A DNA stretch of 19,216 bases from Candidatus Aminicenantota bacterium. Its GTDB lineage: Bacteria > Acidobacteriota > Aminicenantia > Aminicenantales > Aminicenantaceae. The DNA lies in contig JAUXEH010000014.1 in NCBI GenBank assembly GCA_030620655.1, positions 1-19,216 of the forward strand. Reading direction: 5' to 3'. Positions 1-7,648 of the stretch are shown one piece after another. Under the pieces are notes generated by a model. The model was given only the letters and a program-made list of their open reading frames with translations, ran no database searches and had not been told where the DNA came from. The translations under genes and the position numbers were made by a program. Each line of letters opens with the position of its first letter. Position 1 is the first letter of the stretch.

Positions 1-374
1 CCGACCTTCCGGCCGTACATCTCCCTGCCGAGGAAATAGAATAGGAGGATGGAGAGACCGGCTAGGATCGGGTTTATCAGCCAGGGGGCCTTGATAAGCA
101 GCCCGATCAGCATCAGGATCGGAAATCCCGGGGGGTATTGGGCATACCAGCGGCCGTTGTTGACGATATGAGGAAAGTCAAAGGAGCCTGCGGGGCTGGG
201 CGAAGGCGCATAGAGACGGCCGGAGAGGAAGATCTTTGCCTGGAAGTTGTAGGCGATTTCGTCATGGATACGGGGGGTGTGATCCAGGATAAAATAGGAA
301 AATGAGGAGCAGAAAAGAAACACGAACAGGGCGCACAGGAAAACGATTGGTGGGATCTTTTCTGTATTGCGCAT
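1..374 (-). CDS. Glycosyltransferase family 39 (PMT/ArnT-like) membrane protein, 3' end cut off by window
   Basis: The first 124 residues of an integral membrane protein are visible; the rest lies beyond base 1. After a short basic N-terminus comes a membrane helix (about residues 8-30), then an outside loop with the acidic motif HDE (37-39), a stretch around FQAKIFLSGRLY (44-55), and the motif YAQYPPGFP (78-86) leading into further hydrophobic helices. A first-loop acidic pair followed by YPPGFP is typical of GT39/GT83 lipid-phosphate-sugar transferases such as ArnT, which move a sugar from a polyprenyl phosphate to lipid A, protein or another acceptor on the periplasmic side. Acceptor and sugar cannot be read from this part. 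I chose the ATG at 374 because AAAGGT lies about 7 bases upstream; an in-frame ATG at 398 lacks a ribosome site. It lies 124 bases downstream of queE on the same strand. Confidence 0.7.
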   Translation of the reverse strand, partial: MRNTEKIPPIVFLCALFVFLFCSSFSYFILDHTPRIHDEIAYNFQAKIFLSGRLYAPSPSPAGSFDFPHIVNNGRWYAQYPPGFPILMLIGLLIKAPWLINPILAGLSILLFYFLGREMYGRKV

Positions 375-460
375 CCGGTTACCTTTTGGCGCTTCCATAA
401 TCTTAAAATAGGCCCTGCAAAGCAATCGCCTCAGATGATGAATCGGGAGGTGAGAATTTC

Positions 461-491
461 CCGGCCTTCTCCCCTTGGGAGGTGAGGCCGG
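461..491 (-). terminator. Hairpin after queE, possible terminator
   Basis: Just past the queE stop is an inverted repeat: CCGGCCT at the outer edge pairs with AGGCCGG, and an inner TCCC/GGGA pair closes a short loop, with a small bulge between. Read on the minus strand it is followed by GAAATTCTC, which is only weakly T-rich. It may end the queC-queD-queE transcript, but it is not a textbook intrinsic terminator. Confidence 0.4.
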
Positions 492-498
492 TTGAGGG

Positions 499-1128
499 TC
501 AGGGCATGTCGATGATCTTGTGCAGCTGCATGGAAAGCCGGACATTGGTTTTCCCCGACGCCAGGACCTTCCGGAGCAGGACCTGACCCTTTTGGATAGA
601 CCAGTCCTGGTTGGACTCCGGCTGCAGGATCAGGGGTGTCTCCGCCGGGAAACGGCGTGCCAGGCGAAGGCAGGTGTCCGCCGTCAGGTCGCTCGACACC
701 ACCAGTTTGAGCTCCCTGGCGACCTCGGTCAGCCCTGGGAGGAGGTCATAATCCGGTGGCTTCGGGGAAACCGTGTACCAGTCCACCGGAAAAACCGGGG
801 GCCGGGTGGCATTGGTTTCGACCTGGATCTTCAGGAGGGCCTGGGTGAGAGCCTGGAGCAGTCCCCCGATGTCCTGCAGCAGGGGCTCACCGCCTGTCAG
901 GCAGACCCATTCGCTGGGGAAATCCCGGCGCAGGCAAAGAACGCGGTCGACGATCTGCTCCACTGTCTGATCTTCGCCCTGGTCCCAGGCATGACGGGTG
1001 TCGCAGAACGCACACCTCAGGTTGCAGCCTGTGAGCCGGATAAAGAGCGTGGGCTCGCCCTGCCTCAGGCCTTCCCCCTGAAGCGAGGCGAAGATCTCAT
1101 GAATCTTCAGAATAGGTGGCCGCCGCAT
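499..1128 (-). CDS. queE: 7-carboxy-7-deazaguanine synthase (radical SAM)
   Basis: QueE is a radical SAM enzyme that contracts the ring of 6-carboxytetrahydropterin to give 7-carboxy-7-deazaguanine (CDG), the third step toward preQ0 and queuosine. The 209-residue protein has the N-terminal family signature FASLQGEG (13-20), the iron-sulfur cluster motif C-x3-C-x2-C at Cys35, Cys39 and Cys42 within GCNLRCAFCDT, and the SAM-binding GGEP at 79-82. Length is normal for the family. The start at 1128 was chosen because homologous sequence begins at MRRPPILKIHEIF; the same frame stays open upstream but only as a shadow of queD. The gene overlaps the end of queD by 32 bases, implying coupled translation. 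Confidence 0.95.
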   Translation of the reverse strand: MRRPPILKIHEIFASLQGEGLRQGEPTLFIRLTGCNLRCAFCDTRHAWDQGEDQTVEQIVDRVLCLRRDFPSEWVCLTGGEPLLQDIGGLLQALTQALLKIQVETNATRPPVFPVDWYTVSPKPPDYDLLPGLTEVARELKLVVSSDLTADTCLRLARRFPAETPLILQPESNQDWSIQKGQVLLRKVLASGKTNVRLSMQLHKIIDMP

Positions 1129-1444
1129 CTTCCGATTCCCAAACCGTGACACTCTGGACGGGGAACGCCTGTTTGAGTTCGTCATACAGCCATCGCGCGA
1201 GGTTTTCCGCCGTGGGGTTGAAATCGCAGACCTCGTTGAGCAGGGTGTGATCCGGGAGGAGGTCGGCCATGGCTTGCTTGATCTCCGTAAAGTCGATCCC
1301 GATCCCGGTCTCGTCCAGCTCGGTGACTTTGACCCGGACCTCAACGTGAAACGTGTGGCCGTGGATCTTCTCGCACTTGCCCTGGTATCCCTTGAGATAA
1401 TGGGCTGCATGGAACCTGTCCCGGACCATTAGGATCCAACTCAT
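1097..1444 (-). CDS. queD: 6-carboxy-5,6,7,8-tetrahydropterin synthase
   Basis: QueD converts 7,8-dihydroneopterin triphosphate to 6-carboxytetrahydropterin, the substrate made into CDG by QueE. The 115-residue protein shows the three zinc-binding histidines (His15 in FHAAH, His28 and His30 in HGH), the nucleophile Cys24, the DH pair at 65-66 and the conserved PTAENLA (77-83). The start at 1444 is supported by AAGGAGGG about 7 bases upstream and by an ATGA overlap with the queC stop. Size and motifs fit the QueD/PTPS-I group rather than eukaryotic-type pterin synthase. Confidence 0.95.
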   Translation of the reverse strand: MSWILMVRDRFHAAHYLKGYQGKCEKIHGHTFHVEVRVKVTELDETGIGIDFTEIKQAMADLLPDHTLLNEVCDFNPTAENLARWLYDELKQAFPVQSVTVWESEDAAATYSEDS

Positions 1445-2136
1445 AACCGGCCCTCCTTTTTCAGTCTCGTGATCAGATGGTCCTCTTCCCCCGCCTCCTG
1501 CCAGGCCTTGTGCCGCAGGAGGCAGGCGGAGCATTTAAGGCAGGGGACCTCCCCGCCGGCGTAGCAGGAGATGGAATAGGAGTAGTCCACACCCAGGGAC
1601 AGGCCCACTTCGATGATCTCGGTCTTGGTCATGTCGACGAACGGGGCGTGGAGTGTGAACCGGCCCTGTTCGAAAGCCGCCCGGGTGCCGGCGTTGACCG
1701 CCTCCTCCATGGCCGTGATGAACGACCGGCGCGTGTCCGGGTAGTTGGGGGAATCGATGACGTTGAATCCGCAAACGAGGTCGCGCGCCTCGATCACCTC
1801 CCCCCAGGCCGCCGCCAGCGCCAGGAAGATACCGTTCCGGAACGGCACGTAGGTGGGCGGGAGGCCTTCGTCGATCTCCTCGATGCGCGTGAATTCCGGG
1901 AGCCGGATGTTCGCATCCGTGAGTGCCGAGCCTCCGATCTGGGTGAGATCCACGCTCAGGATCTTCTGAGACAGCCCGAAACTGCGCGCGAGCTCGGCGG
2001 CGGACCGGATCTCGACCCGGTGCCGCTGCCCGTAATCGAAAGTCAAGAGTGATACCTGATCGAACCTGTCCCGAGCCCAGTACAGGCAGGTGGTGGAATC
2101 GATCCCTCCGGAAAACAGAATCAGCGCCTTTTTCAT
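1441..2136 (-). CDS. queC: 7-cyano-7-deazaguanine (preQ0) synthase
   Basis: QueC uses ATP and ammonia to turn CDG into preQ0. The 231-residue protein begins MKKALILFSGGIDSTT, with the PP-loop motif SGGIDS at 9-14, and ends with the zinc-binding cysteines Cys191, Cys199, Cys202 and Cys205 in the typical C-x8-C-x2-C-x2-C pattern. The start at 2136 fits the family; in-frame ATGs at 2217 and 2235 would add a long non-conserved tail. No Shine-Dalgarno sequence precedes the chosen start. The 15 bases before it form an imperfect palindrome, and a 47-codon frame ends across the start codon, so translation may depend on coupling. First of the three que genes; folE (GTP cyclohydrolase I), needed for the substrate, is not in this window. 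Confidence 0.95.
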   Translation of the reverse strand: MKKALILFSGGIDSTTCLYWARDRFDQVSLLTFDYGQRHRVEIRSAAELARSFGLSQKILSVDLTQIGGSALTDANIRLPEFTRIEEIDEGLPPTYVPFRNGIFLALAAAWGEVIEARDLVCGFNVIDSPNYPDTRRSFITAMEEAVNAGTRAAFEQGRFTLHAPFVDMTKTEIIEVGLSLGVDYSYSISCYAGGEVPCLKCSACLLRHKAWQEAGEEDHLITRLKKEGRL

Positions 2137-2276
2137 CGTACGACCGGTACGATGATAGACGAACCCCTGATCTTTTTCAAGAGGAGCACCCGTCGTGTAA
2201 GCTGATAAGGAAGCCATTCGGAAGTGAGCGGGCATGGCGGGACAGGGAGCTTTACTTGCCCCGGTCTTTTTGCCAT
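2133..2276 (-). CDS. Possible 47-residue protein coupled to queC
   Basis: A short frame reads ATG at 2276 to TGA at 2135-2133, and the stop overlaps the queC ATG in the ATGA arrangement seen at many junctions here. The predicted peptide starts MAKRPGQVKLPVPPC and contains a basic, leucine-rich middle (TRRVLLLKK) and a hydrophobic, valine-rich end; I recognise no family. For: the exact overlap and the missing ribosome site at queC. Against: no clear Shine-Dalgarno of its own and only about 55% G/C at third codon positions, which looks lower than in neighbouring genes. It could be a leader peptide, a real small protein or chance. Confidence 0.35.
   Translation of the reverse strand: MAKRPGQVKLPVPPCPLTSEWLPYQLTRRVLLLKKIRGSSIIVPVVR
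2137..2151. repeat. Imperfect palindrome abutting queC start
   Basis: CGTAC and GTACG flank a 5-base centre (GACCG) directly against the queC start codon. On the mRNA it would occupy the place of the ribosome binding site. It may be a small regulatory hairpin or chance. Confidence 0.3.
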
Positions 2277-2354
2277 ACTGTAGCTTCGAAAATCGATATA
2301 CTTAAGTAACCTGGATTATTCACGGACCAAGATTGCAGTAGCGGCGAGAACATC

Positions 2355-3212
2355 GTGGACAAAGAAGAACACGCAGCCGAAAACGCCGGCCGGCCTGACC
2401 CCGGGCCTTCCGGAAGCCCCCTGGAAAGCCTCCTGGCAGCGGCGGGGATGAAGGGTAGGGCCCTGACCGTTCGCGACGACCTGTATGATGAGGCATTGCT
2501 CCTGGACGCTGTCCGGCTGTACCGCAGGGGTGGCAGGCGGTTCCGCCTGGTCGATTCCGGCCGCTTGGACCGCTTCCAGCTGGAATGGCTGTTGGAGGCG
2601 GGTGCAGACCTCTACACCTCCGATGAGTTCCGGACGGACCTGGAGGAACTCGAGTGGCTGCTGAAGGCAGCCGGCAAGGGGCGTTCCATCCTGGCGTATT
2701 TCGTCCACGGGCCCTTCCCGGAGGGAGGGGCGGACGAGGAACCAGCCCCGAATCCCCTGTTCCAGCTGGGGAGGGCAGGGGCCTACCTCCATGTGTCCAA
2801 TCGGGAACAGAAGCGGGGCCCGGACGTGCTTTTAAGCCTGGCCGAAGAGTGTGAGGCCGGCGGGAGCCACTTGGTCGTCTATCACCATGGGCCGTTCGGC
2901 CCAGAGATGGTGGAGCTGGCCGGTGTAAATCTCTGGCTCCACCTGGATGAGCGAAGCCTGGCCGAATCGGATGCTCGGGAGCTCTTCCTGGATGTGCTTA
3001 AATCCAAAGGGACCCGCACGCGTTTCGTCCTGTTTTCCGAGGGGAAGAGCGAGGCCCTCTGGCTCAAGGAGATCCTCGCCGCTGGAGTGTATGTGCGTTT
3101 CCAGCGGAAGCAGTTCGATTACCGCTCTCCCTACAGGCCCCTGGAAATGGCAGCCTCCCGCAAAAAACTGCCGCACACGGCCTATTTCCTGTATCCCACC
3201 TTCCTCCTCTAG
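2355..3212 (+). CDS. Uncharacterised protein with four beta/alpha pseudo-repeats
   Basis: I do not recognise a named family for this 285-residue soluble protein without a signal peptide. Four units are visible, each a hydrophobic strand, a helix and a second strand after an Ala-Gly-type turn. The first strands are RFRLVD (63-68), SILAYF (111-116), HLVVYH (172-177) and RFVLFS (223-228). The second-strand regions are EAGADLYTS, RAGAYLHVS, LAGVNLWLH and AAGVYVRFQ. HGPF occurs twice, at 118-121 and 178-181. Eight strand-helix steps would fit a TIM-barrel-like fold, which is my inference. The GTG start at 2355 follows an in-frame stop at 2307; an ATG at 2448 is an alternative, and neither has a strong ribosome site. 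It stands alone between the divergent que genes and the ATPase promoter. Confidence 0.7.
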   Translation: MDKEEHAAENAGRPDPGPSGSPLESLLAAAGMKGRALTVRDDLYDEALLLDAVRLYRRGGRRFRLVDSGRLDRFQLEWLLEAGADLYTSDEFRTDLEELEWLLKAAGKGRSILAYFVHGPFPEGGADEEPAPNPLFQLGRAGAYLHVSNREQKRGPDVLLSLAEECEAGGSHLVVYHHGPFGPEMVELAGVNLWLHLDERSLAESDARELFLDVLKSKGTRTRFVLFSEGKSEALWLKEILAAGVYVRFQRKQFDYRSPYRPLEMAASRKKLPHTAYFLYPTFLL

Positions 3213-3270
3213 GGGGAGGTTGGACGGCGGGTCTTCCGCTCGGATTGAATAGGCCGGAGAGACTTTTCCT

Positions 3271-3299
3271 TTGCAAAAAATGGACCCTGCCGGTATAAT
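3271..3299 (+). promoter_or_regulatory. Sigma-70 promoter of the V-ATPase operon
   Basis: TTGCAA (3271-3276) and a perfect TATAAT (3294-3299) are separated by exactly 17 bases, about 40 bases before the first ATPase gene. Transcription should start near 3306. This is the best promoter match in the window and accounts for the whole plus-strand operon to 12044. Confidence 0.85.
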
Positions 3300-3338
3300 A
3301 GCGTTTCTTTATTTTGGCGGTCTTTTCAGAGGAATACC

Positions 3339-3701
3339 ATGAGTCAAGAGCAATCCCGGCCCCCGGGTCCGCAGGAGGCTATCCAGCGGGTCAAGCAGGC
3401 GGAAACCGAAGCCCGGCGCATCGTCCAGAACGCGCGGGAGCAGGAGTCCGTTCAGATTCTGCAGCAGGCCCGGGAGGAGTCTTCCCGGGTCCGGGAAAAA
3501 CACCTGAGCCAAGCCAGAGAACGGGCCGCACAGCAGAGGAGTGCGCTCATCGAAGAGGCGGAAGCCGAGGCCAGGAAAATACGCGGGGAAGCCGAGCAGG
3601 AAGCCGGGGATCTTCGTAAGGCTGCAGAACCCCTCATCCCCGGGGCGGTGGCCAAGACGGCGGACAAGATCGCCGCCCTACTTCAAGACAGGCCGGTTTA
3701 A
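3339..3701 (+). CDS. ntpF: V-type ATPase peripheral-stalk coiled-coil subunit (NtpF / subunit G-H type)
   Basis: This 120-residue protein is almost wholly charged and helical, rich in Glu, Arg, Gln and Ala with no aromatic residues, as expected for the coiled-coil partner of subunit E in the outer stalk that holds the A3B3 head against subunit I. A Pro/Gly-rich first dozen residues precede the helix starting near EAIQRVKQAE. Repeated EAEARK/EAEQEA segments match the stalk-subunit style. AGAGGAA lies about 6 bases before the ATG. Identity rests on composition and on being first in an operon whose order matches E. hirae ntpFIKECGABD. Only 3 bases separate it from ntpI. Confidence 0.8.
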   Translation: MSQEQSRPPGPQEAIQRVKQAETEARRIVQNAREQESVQILQQAREESSRVREKHLSQARERAAQQRSALIEEAEAEARKIRGEAEQEAGDLRKAAEPLIPGAVAKTADKIAALLQDRPV

Positions 3702-3704
3702 CCC

Positions 3705-5615
3705 ATGTCTGTTGCGCGCGTCAAAAAGATCCAGCTGCTGGCCCACAGCGAGGCGCACATGGAACTGCTGGCGTCTCTCCAGGAGGAGGGTTTCCTCCAC
3801 ATCGAGAAAACGGATGTGGAGGACGGCGGACTGGAAGCGCCTGTGCAGGATGTCACGGAACTGGATCACTGGCTCTATAAACTGTGTCAGGCCATCGCAT
3901 TTTTGTCGGCCTGGCAGGAAAGAAGCCTGGGAGATAAGCTGTCCGGCAGGAAACCCGAGGTCAACGCCGCGCAGAGGGACAAGACTCTCGATTTCGACTT
4001 TCAGCAGGCCCTGGAAGAGGTCGGAAAGCTCGAATCCGATCGCGCTGCCCTCCTGGGGCGGATTCGTTTCCTCGAGAAAGAGCGCGAGGGCCTGGTGCCC
4101 CTGGAGTCGCTGAGCCTGCCCGTTCATGCGGTCGTGCCCACCGAAACGACCCTGGTGCGCATCGGTGCGGTCCCTGTTTCCCGCTGGGAGGAGCTGAGAG
4201 CCCTGGAGGAATCGGAGCCGCTCTTCGTGGATGTCATAAGCCGTGACAAGCGCCATGTCTCGGTCGTGCTCCTGCTGTGGAGCGGGGATGCCGAGGACCT
4301 GGATACGGCCTTGAGGGAACTGGAGTTCAATCCCCAGTATTTTTCCGAAGCGATCCTGGACCTGGCCGGGGAGCAGGACAGGATAACCGATGTGATCGCC
4401 GGGGTCTCTGACAAGATAGAGGAAGCTCGCCGCAGCCTGGTTGCTTTGGAAGAGACCGGCCGTCGTCTGACTGGGGAAAAGCTGGATGACCTCATGCGGG
4501 TGCACGATGTCCTGCATAACGAGCGGGAAAAAAGACTCTCCGCCGGCTTGCTGGGCAAGACCCGGAGTGTGTTTGTCCTGGAGGGCTGGATCCGGGCCAA
4601 GGATACGCCCCGTCTCGAGGCCCGTCTCGAGCCCTATGCCGACTCGGTGGAATGTTACCTGAGGGACCCTGAGCCGGACGAGGAGTATCCCATAGACCTG
4701 GACAACCGGAAGCCCTGGCGTCCCTTTGAGCTCATCACTCGGCTCTACGGCCTGCCGCAGGGAGGGACCATGGATCCCACGGTCCCTCTGGCCCCCTTCT
4801 TTTTCCTGTTCGTGGGCCTGACGGTGAGCGAGGCCGGGTACGGACTCGTGGTCTCGCTCCTCAGCCTGCTGTTCTTGAAACTGGCCAAGCCCAGGGGCGG
4901 CCTGCGGCAGTTCCTCATACTCCTGACCATCCTGGGGGCCGCCAACATCGTCATCGGGACACTGGTGGGTGGGTGGTTCGGCTTCCCCATCCGGAGCCTG
5001 CTCCTGCTGGACCCCCTGGCGGATCCGGTCCGGTTCCTGCTCCTGGCCCTGGCCCTGGGTTTCATCCAGGTCTGGTTCGGGACCTTCCTCAACCTGTGTT
5101 CCCGGATCAAACACAGGCAGTTCTCTCAGGCCGTGACCCAGGCCGGCTGGCTGCTGCTCCTGCCGGGGCTGGTGCTCTACGGCGTTACCAAACAGGCGCA
5201 TTGGGGCTGGCTGGCGATCGCCGGCGCGGCGGGCGTCGTGTTCTTTTCCTCTCCCAGCCGCAACCCCATCGCCCGGTTCTTCGGGGGCCTGTACGGCCTG
5301 TACGGGATCTCCGGGTATCTCTCGGACATCCTGTCCTATTCCCGGCTCCTGGCCCTGGGCCTGGCCACGAGCGTGATCGCCATGGTGGTCAACACCCTGT
5401 GTCAGACCGCGCTGGGGATCCCCTGGGTGGGCTGGCTGGTGGCGGCCCTGACCTTCGTGGGCGGGCATCTCTTCAACCTGGGCATCAGCTTCCTAGGTGG
5501 TTTCGTGCACTCCATGCGGCTTCAGTTCGTGGAGTTTTTCAGCAAATTCTTCCAGGCCGGAGGCAAGCCGTTCAAGCCCTTCGTCCTGGAAAGCAAATAC
5601 ATCTATTTCACATGA
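3705..5615 (+). CDS. ntpI: V-type ATPase membrane subunit I (a-type stator)
   Basis: Subunit I forms the static half-channel beside the proteolipid ring and anchors the peripheral stalks. The 636 residues divide into a cytoplasmic N-terminal half (1 to about 360), opening with the family pattern KKIQLLAHSEAHMELLASLQ (8-27), and a membrane half with about seven helices from residue 362. Two arginines in conserved settings are present: Arg547 in SYSRLLALGLA, corresponding to the essential channel arginine of the a/I family, and Arg605 in SMRLQFVEFFSKF near the C-terminus. Length is normal. No strong ribosome site precedes the ATG, so translation is probably coupled to ntpF. The gene ends with tandem TGA stops. 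Confidence 0.95.
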   Translation: MSVARVKKIQLLAHSEAHMELLASLQEEGFLHIEKTDVEDGGLEAPVQDVTELDHWLYKLCQAIAFLSAWQERSLGDKLSGRKPEVNAAQRDKTLDFDFQQALEEVGKLESDRAALLGRIRFLEKEREGLVPLESLSLPVHAVVPTETTLVRIGAVPVSRWEELRALEESEPLFVDVISRDKRHVSVVLLLWSGDAEDLDTALRELEFNPQYFSEAILDLAGEQDRITDVIAGVSDKIEEARRSLVALEETGRRLTGEKLDDLMRVHDVLHNEREKRLSAGLLGKTRSVFVLEGWIRAKDTPRLEARLEPYADSVECYLRDPEPDEEYPIDLDNRKPWRPFELITRLYGLPQGGTMDPTVPLAPFFFLFVGLTVSEAGYGLVVSLLSLLFLKLAKPRGGLRQFLILLTILGAANIVIGTLVGGWFGFPIRSLLLLDPLADPVRFLLLALALGFIQVWFGTFLNLCSRIKHRQFSQAVTQAGWLLLLPGLVLYGVTKQAHWGWLAIAGAAGVVFFSSPSRNPIARFFGGLYGLYGISGYLSDILSYSRLLALGLATSVIAMVVNTLCQTALGIPWVGWLVAALTFVGGHLFNLGISFLGGFVHSMRLQFVEFFSKFFQAGGKPFKPFVLESKYIYFT

Positions 5616-5622
5616 TGAGTAG

Positions 5623-6102
<480 letters not shown>

Positions 6103-6128
6103 GGGCGGGAGGAGATCAGGAACCCATC

Positions 6129-6545
6129 ATGAGTCTGGAAAGCATTCTGGAGAAGATCGGACGGGAGGCCCAGGCGGAGCGTGAGAGGTTCATCCGCGAG
6201 AGCCGGGACAGGGCCGAGAAGCTGAGGTCTGAGGCCGAACAGGAGGCCGAGGAGCAGGTCGGACAGCTGCTCCGGGAGTCGGCCCGGGAGGCCGAACTGG
6301 AGTCCCACCGCCTGGTCACCCAGGCCCGGCTCCAGAAGAAGCTGCGGCTGCTCACCCTGAAGAAGGAGTTGGTCGAAGAGGTCCTGAACCAGGCCTTCGC
6401 CCGCCAGGCTTCCAATGTGCTCTCGCTCAAGAGGCAGATCGTGCTCAAAGAGGGCGTGCGCGAGGAAACCCTGGACCGGGAAACAATCAAAAAGGAACTT
6501 CGCCCCCAACTGGAAGGTTTTATCGCCGATCTGTTGAAGATATGA
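6129..6545 (+). CDS. ntpE: V-type ATPase peripheral-stalk subunit E, short form
   Basis: Subunit E pairs with the NtpF-type helix to make the peripheral stalk and caps the head at subunit B. Here the N-terminal coiled coil (about residues 1-85, rich in EAE and RES repeats) is normal and leads into the conserved helix KKELVEEVLNQAF. The end, KKELRPQLEGFIADLL, matches the family's usual C-terminal helix (LRPEL...IAxLL). At 138 residues it is roughly 50-60 shorter than the usual 185-200; the central part of the C-terminal domain, with its GG-containing strand region, seems missing. No frameshift is visible. AGGAA lies about 6 bases before the ATG. The stop overlaps the ntpC start (ATGA). Confidence 0.85.
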   Translation: MSLESILEKIGREAQAERERFIRESRDRAEKLRSEAEQEAEEQVGQLLRESAREAELESHRLVTQARLQKKLRLLTLKKELVEEVLNQAFARQASNVLSLKRQIVLKEGVREETLDRETIKKELRPQLEGFIADLLKI

Positions 6546-7327
6546 GCAGTCAGAAGCGCCTGGATTACGCCTTTGCCGTGGGACGCGTGCGCGCCCTGGA
6601 GGTCCACCTGATCGCCCGGGCCGTTTTCGTGGAGGCCGCCGAAGGAAAGAGCCTGGCGGCCGCCATGAAGGTGCTCATGGATGCGGGGAAATTCCAGGAA
6701 GAGAGGGTGGAGTTTCAGGACGCACAAGACCTGGACGGCTACCTGGAAACGGAGCGCTCCGGTGTCCTCACGGATGTGGCGGCCCTGTTCCGGGAGGATG
6801 TGTTTATGCGGATCATCCGCGAGCGGCACCGCCCCCGGGATCTGTGGTCTTTAGCCCGGGATCTGGACTATCCCTTTGTACGGGATTATGTGCGGCACCT
6901 GCTGGATCTGAGCAACCTCAAGCTGTTCCTGCGCAGCCGTTATCTCGAACGGCCTGTGGAAAAGCTGGAACCGGTCCTCCTGTCCGGGGGATTCGTTGAG
7001 GCCCAGAAGTTCTCGCGGTATTATGACCTCCCTTTCACAGAAGTGAGCGAGCTGCTGCATGCGACGCCGTATAGAGAGGTGTGGGACCGGGCCGTCGATA
7101 CCCTGCTGGAGAAAGACTCCTTTTCTGACCTGGAGCGGGGGATCGAGGATTTCATGATGAAGCGTCTGCGCCGGGCCCGGCAGATCGTTTTCGGGCCGGA
7201 ACCGGTGTTCGCCTTCGCCCTGGCCCGGCTAAAGGAGTTGGAGCTCGTTCGCCTCATAGGGGTCGGCAAGCTCCTGCAGATCCCGACCGGGGTGCTGCAC
7301 AGTCGGATAAGTGAGACCTATGCTTGA
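6542..7327 (+). CDS. ntpC: V-type ATPase subunit C (AC39/d type)
   Basis: Subunit C is the funnel-shaped socket joining the central stalk (D and F) to the K ring. The protein starts with the family pattern RLDYAFAVGRVRALE (6-20), is all-helical, and ends with the typical KELELVRLIGVGK near residue 245, which in homologues closes the last helix bundle. At 261 residues it is well below the 320-340 usual for bacterial and archaeal C subunits, so it is a compact form. The start overlaps the ntpE stop by four bases and lacks its own ribosome site. The last eight bases overlap ntpG. Confidence 0.9.
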   Translation: MSSQKRLDYAFAVGRVRALEVHLIARAVFVEAAEGKSLAAAMKVLMDAGKFQEERVEFQDAQDLDGYLETERSGVLTDVAALFREDVFMRIIRERHRPRDLWSLARDLDYPFVRDYVRHLLDLSNLKLFLRSRYLERPVEKLEPVLLSGGFVEAQKFSRYYDLPFTEVSELLHATPYREVWDRAVDTLLEKDSFSDLERGIEDFMMKRLRRARQIVFGPEPVFAFALARLKELELVRLIGVGKLLQIPTGVLHSRISETYA

Positions 7328-7646
7328 TAAGGTCGCGGTGATCGGGGATGCGGAACTGGTGTTCCCCCTGCGTGCCCTGGGCATACGTGTGTTCAGCCCG
7401 GCGGATGTGGAGGGAGCCAGGCAGGCGCTGTTGAGCCTGGAGGACGAGGAGATCGCCCTGTGTTTCCTGCATGAGCGGTATTTCGAGCCCCTGGCCAAGG
7501 AGCGCTTGAGGTTGGAGAAAAAATTCTGCCCGGTCGTCGCGGGTTTCTCCGATTACCGGATGGTGACCGATTATCTGGAGAAGATGATCAGCGAGATGGC
7601 TGTCAAGGCAACGGGATCCGATGCTTTGGTCAAAGGAAGGGATTGA
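7320..7646 (+). CDS. ntpG: V-type ATPase central-stalk subunit F (NtpG)
   Basis: This small subunit binds subunit D in the rotor shaft and is called F in archaeal naming and G in E. hirae naming. The 108-residue protein has the typical Rossmann-like opening MLDKVAVIGDAE, a middle segment ALCFLHERYFEPL and the conserved PVVAGFSD near residue 74, followed by a C-terminal helix. I chose the ATG at 7320 rather than the GTG at 7311, since the family starts directly before KVAVIGD. It overlaps ntpC by eight bases and its stop lies two bases before the ntpA ATG. Confidence 0.9.
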   Translation: MLDKVAVIGDAELVFPLRALGIRVFSPADVEGARQALLSLEDEEIALCFLHERYFEPLAKERLRLEKKFCPVVAGFSDYRMVTDYLEKMISEMAVKATGSDALVKGRD

Positions 7647-7648
7647 CG

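Noticed and set aside
499..1410. A 303-residue minus-strand reading including queE
   Set aside because: The first 94 residues are an out-of-frame reading of queD with no conserved content; QueE starts at 1128.
2297..2302. TATACT as a -10 box for the 2355 gene
   Set aside because: The only decent -35 (TTGCCA at 2270) is 21 bases away and other spacings give poor boxes, so I did not list a promoter.
3203..3219. CCTCC/GGAGG hairpin at the end of the 2355 gene as a terminator
   Set aside because: The stem is only five pairs, it spans the stop codon and no T-run follows.
3678..5468. A 596-residue open frame on the minus strand opposite ntpI
   Set aside because: It has the Gln/Gly/Pro/His-rich composition of an antisense shadow in GC-rich DNA and lies over a certain gene.
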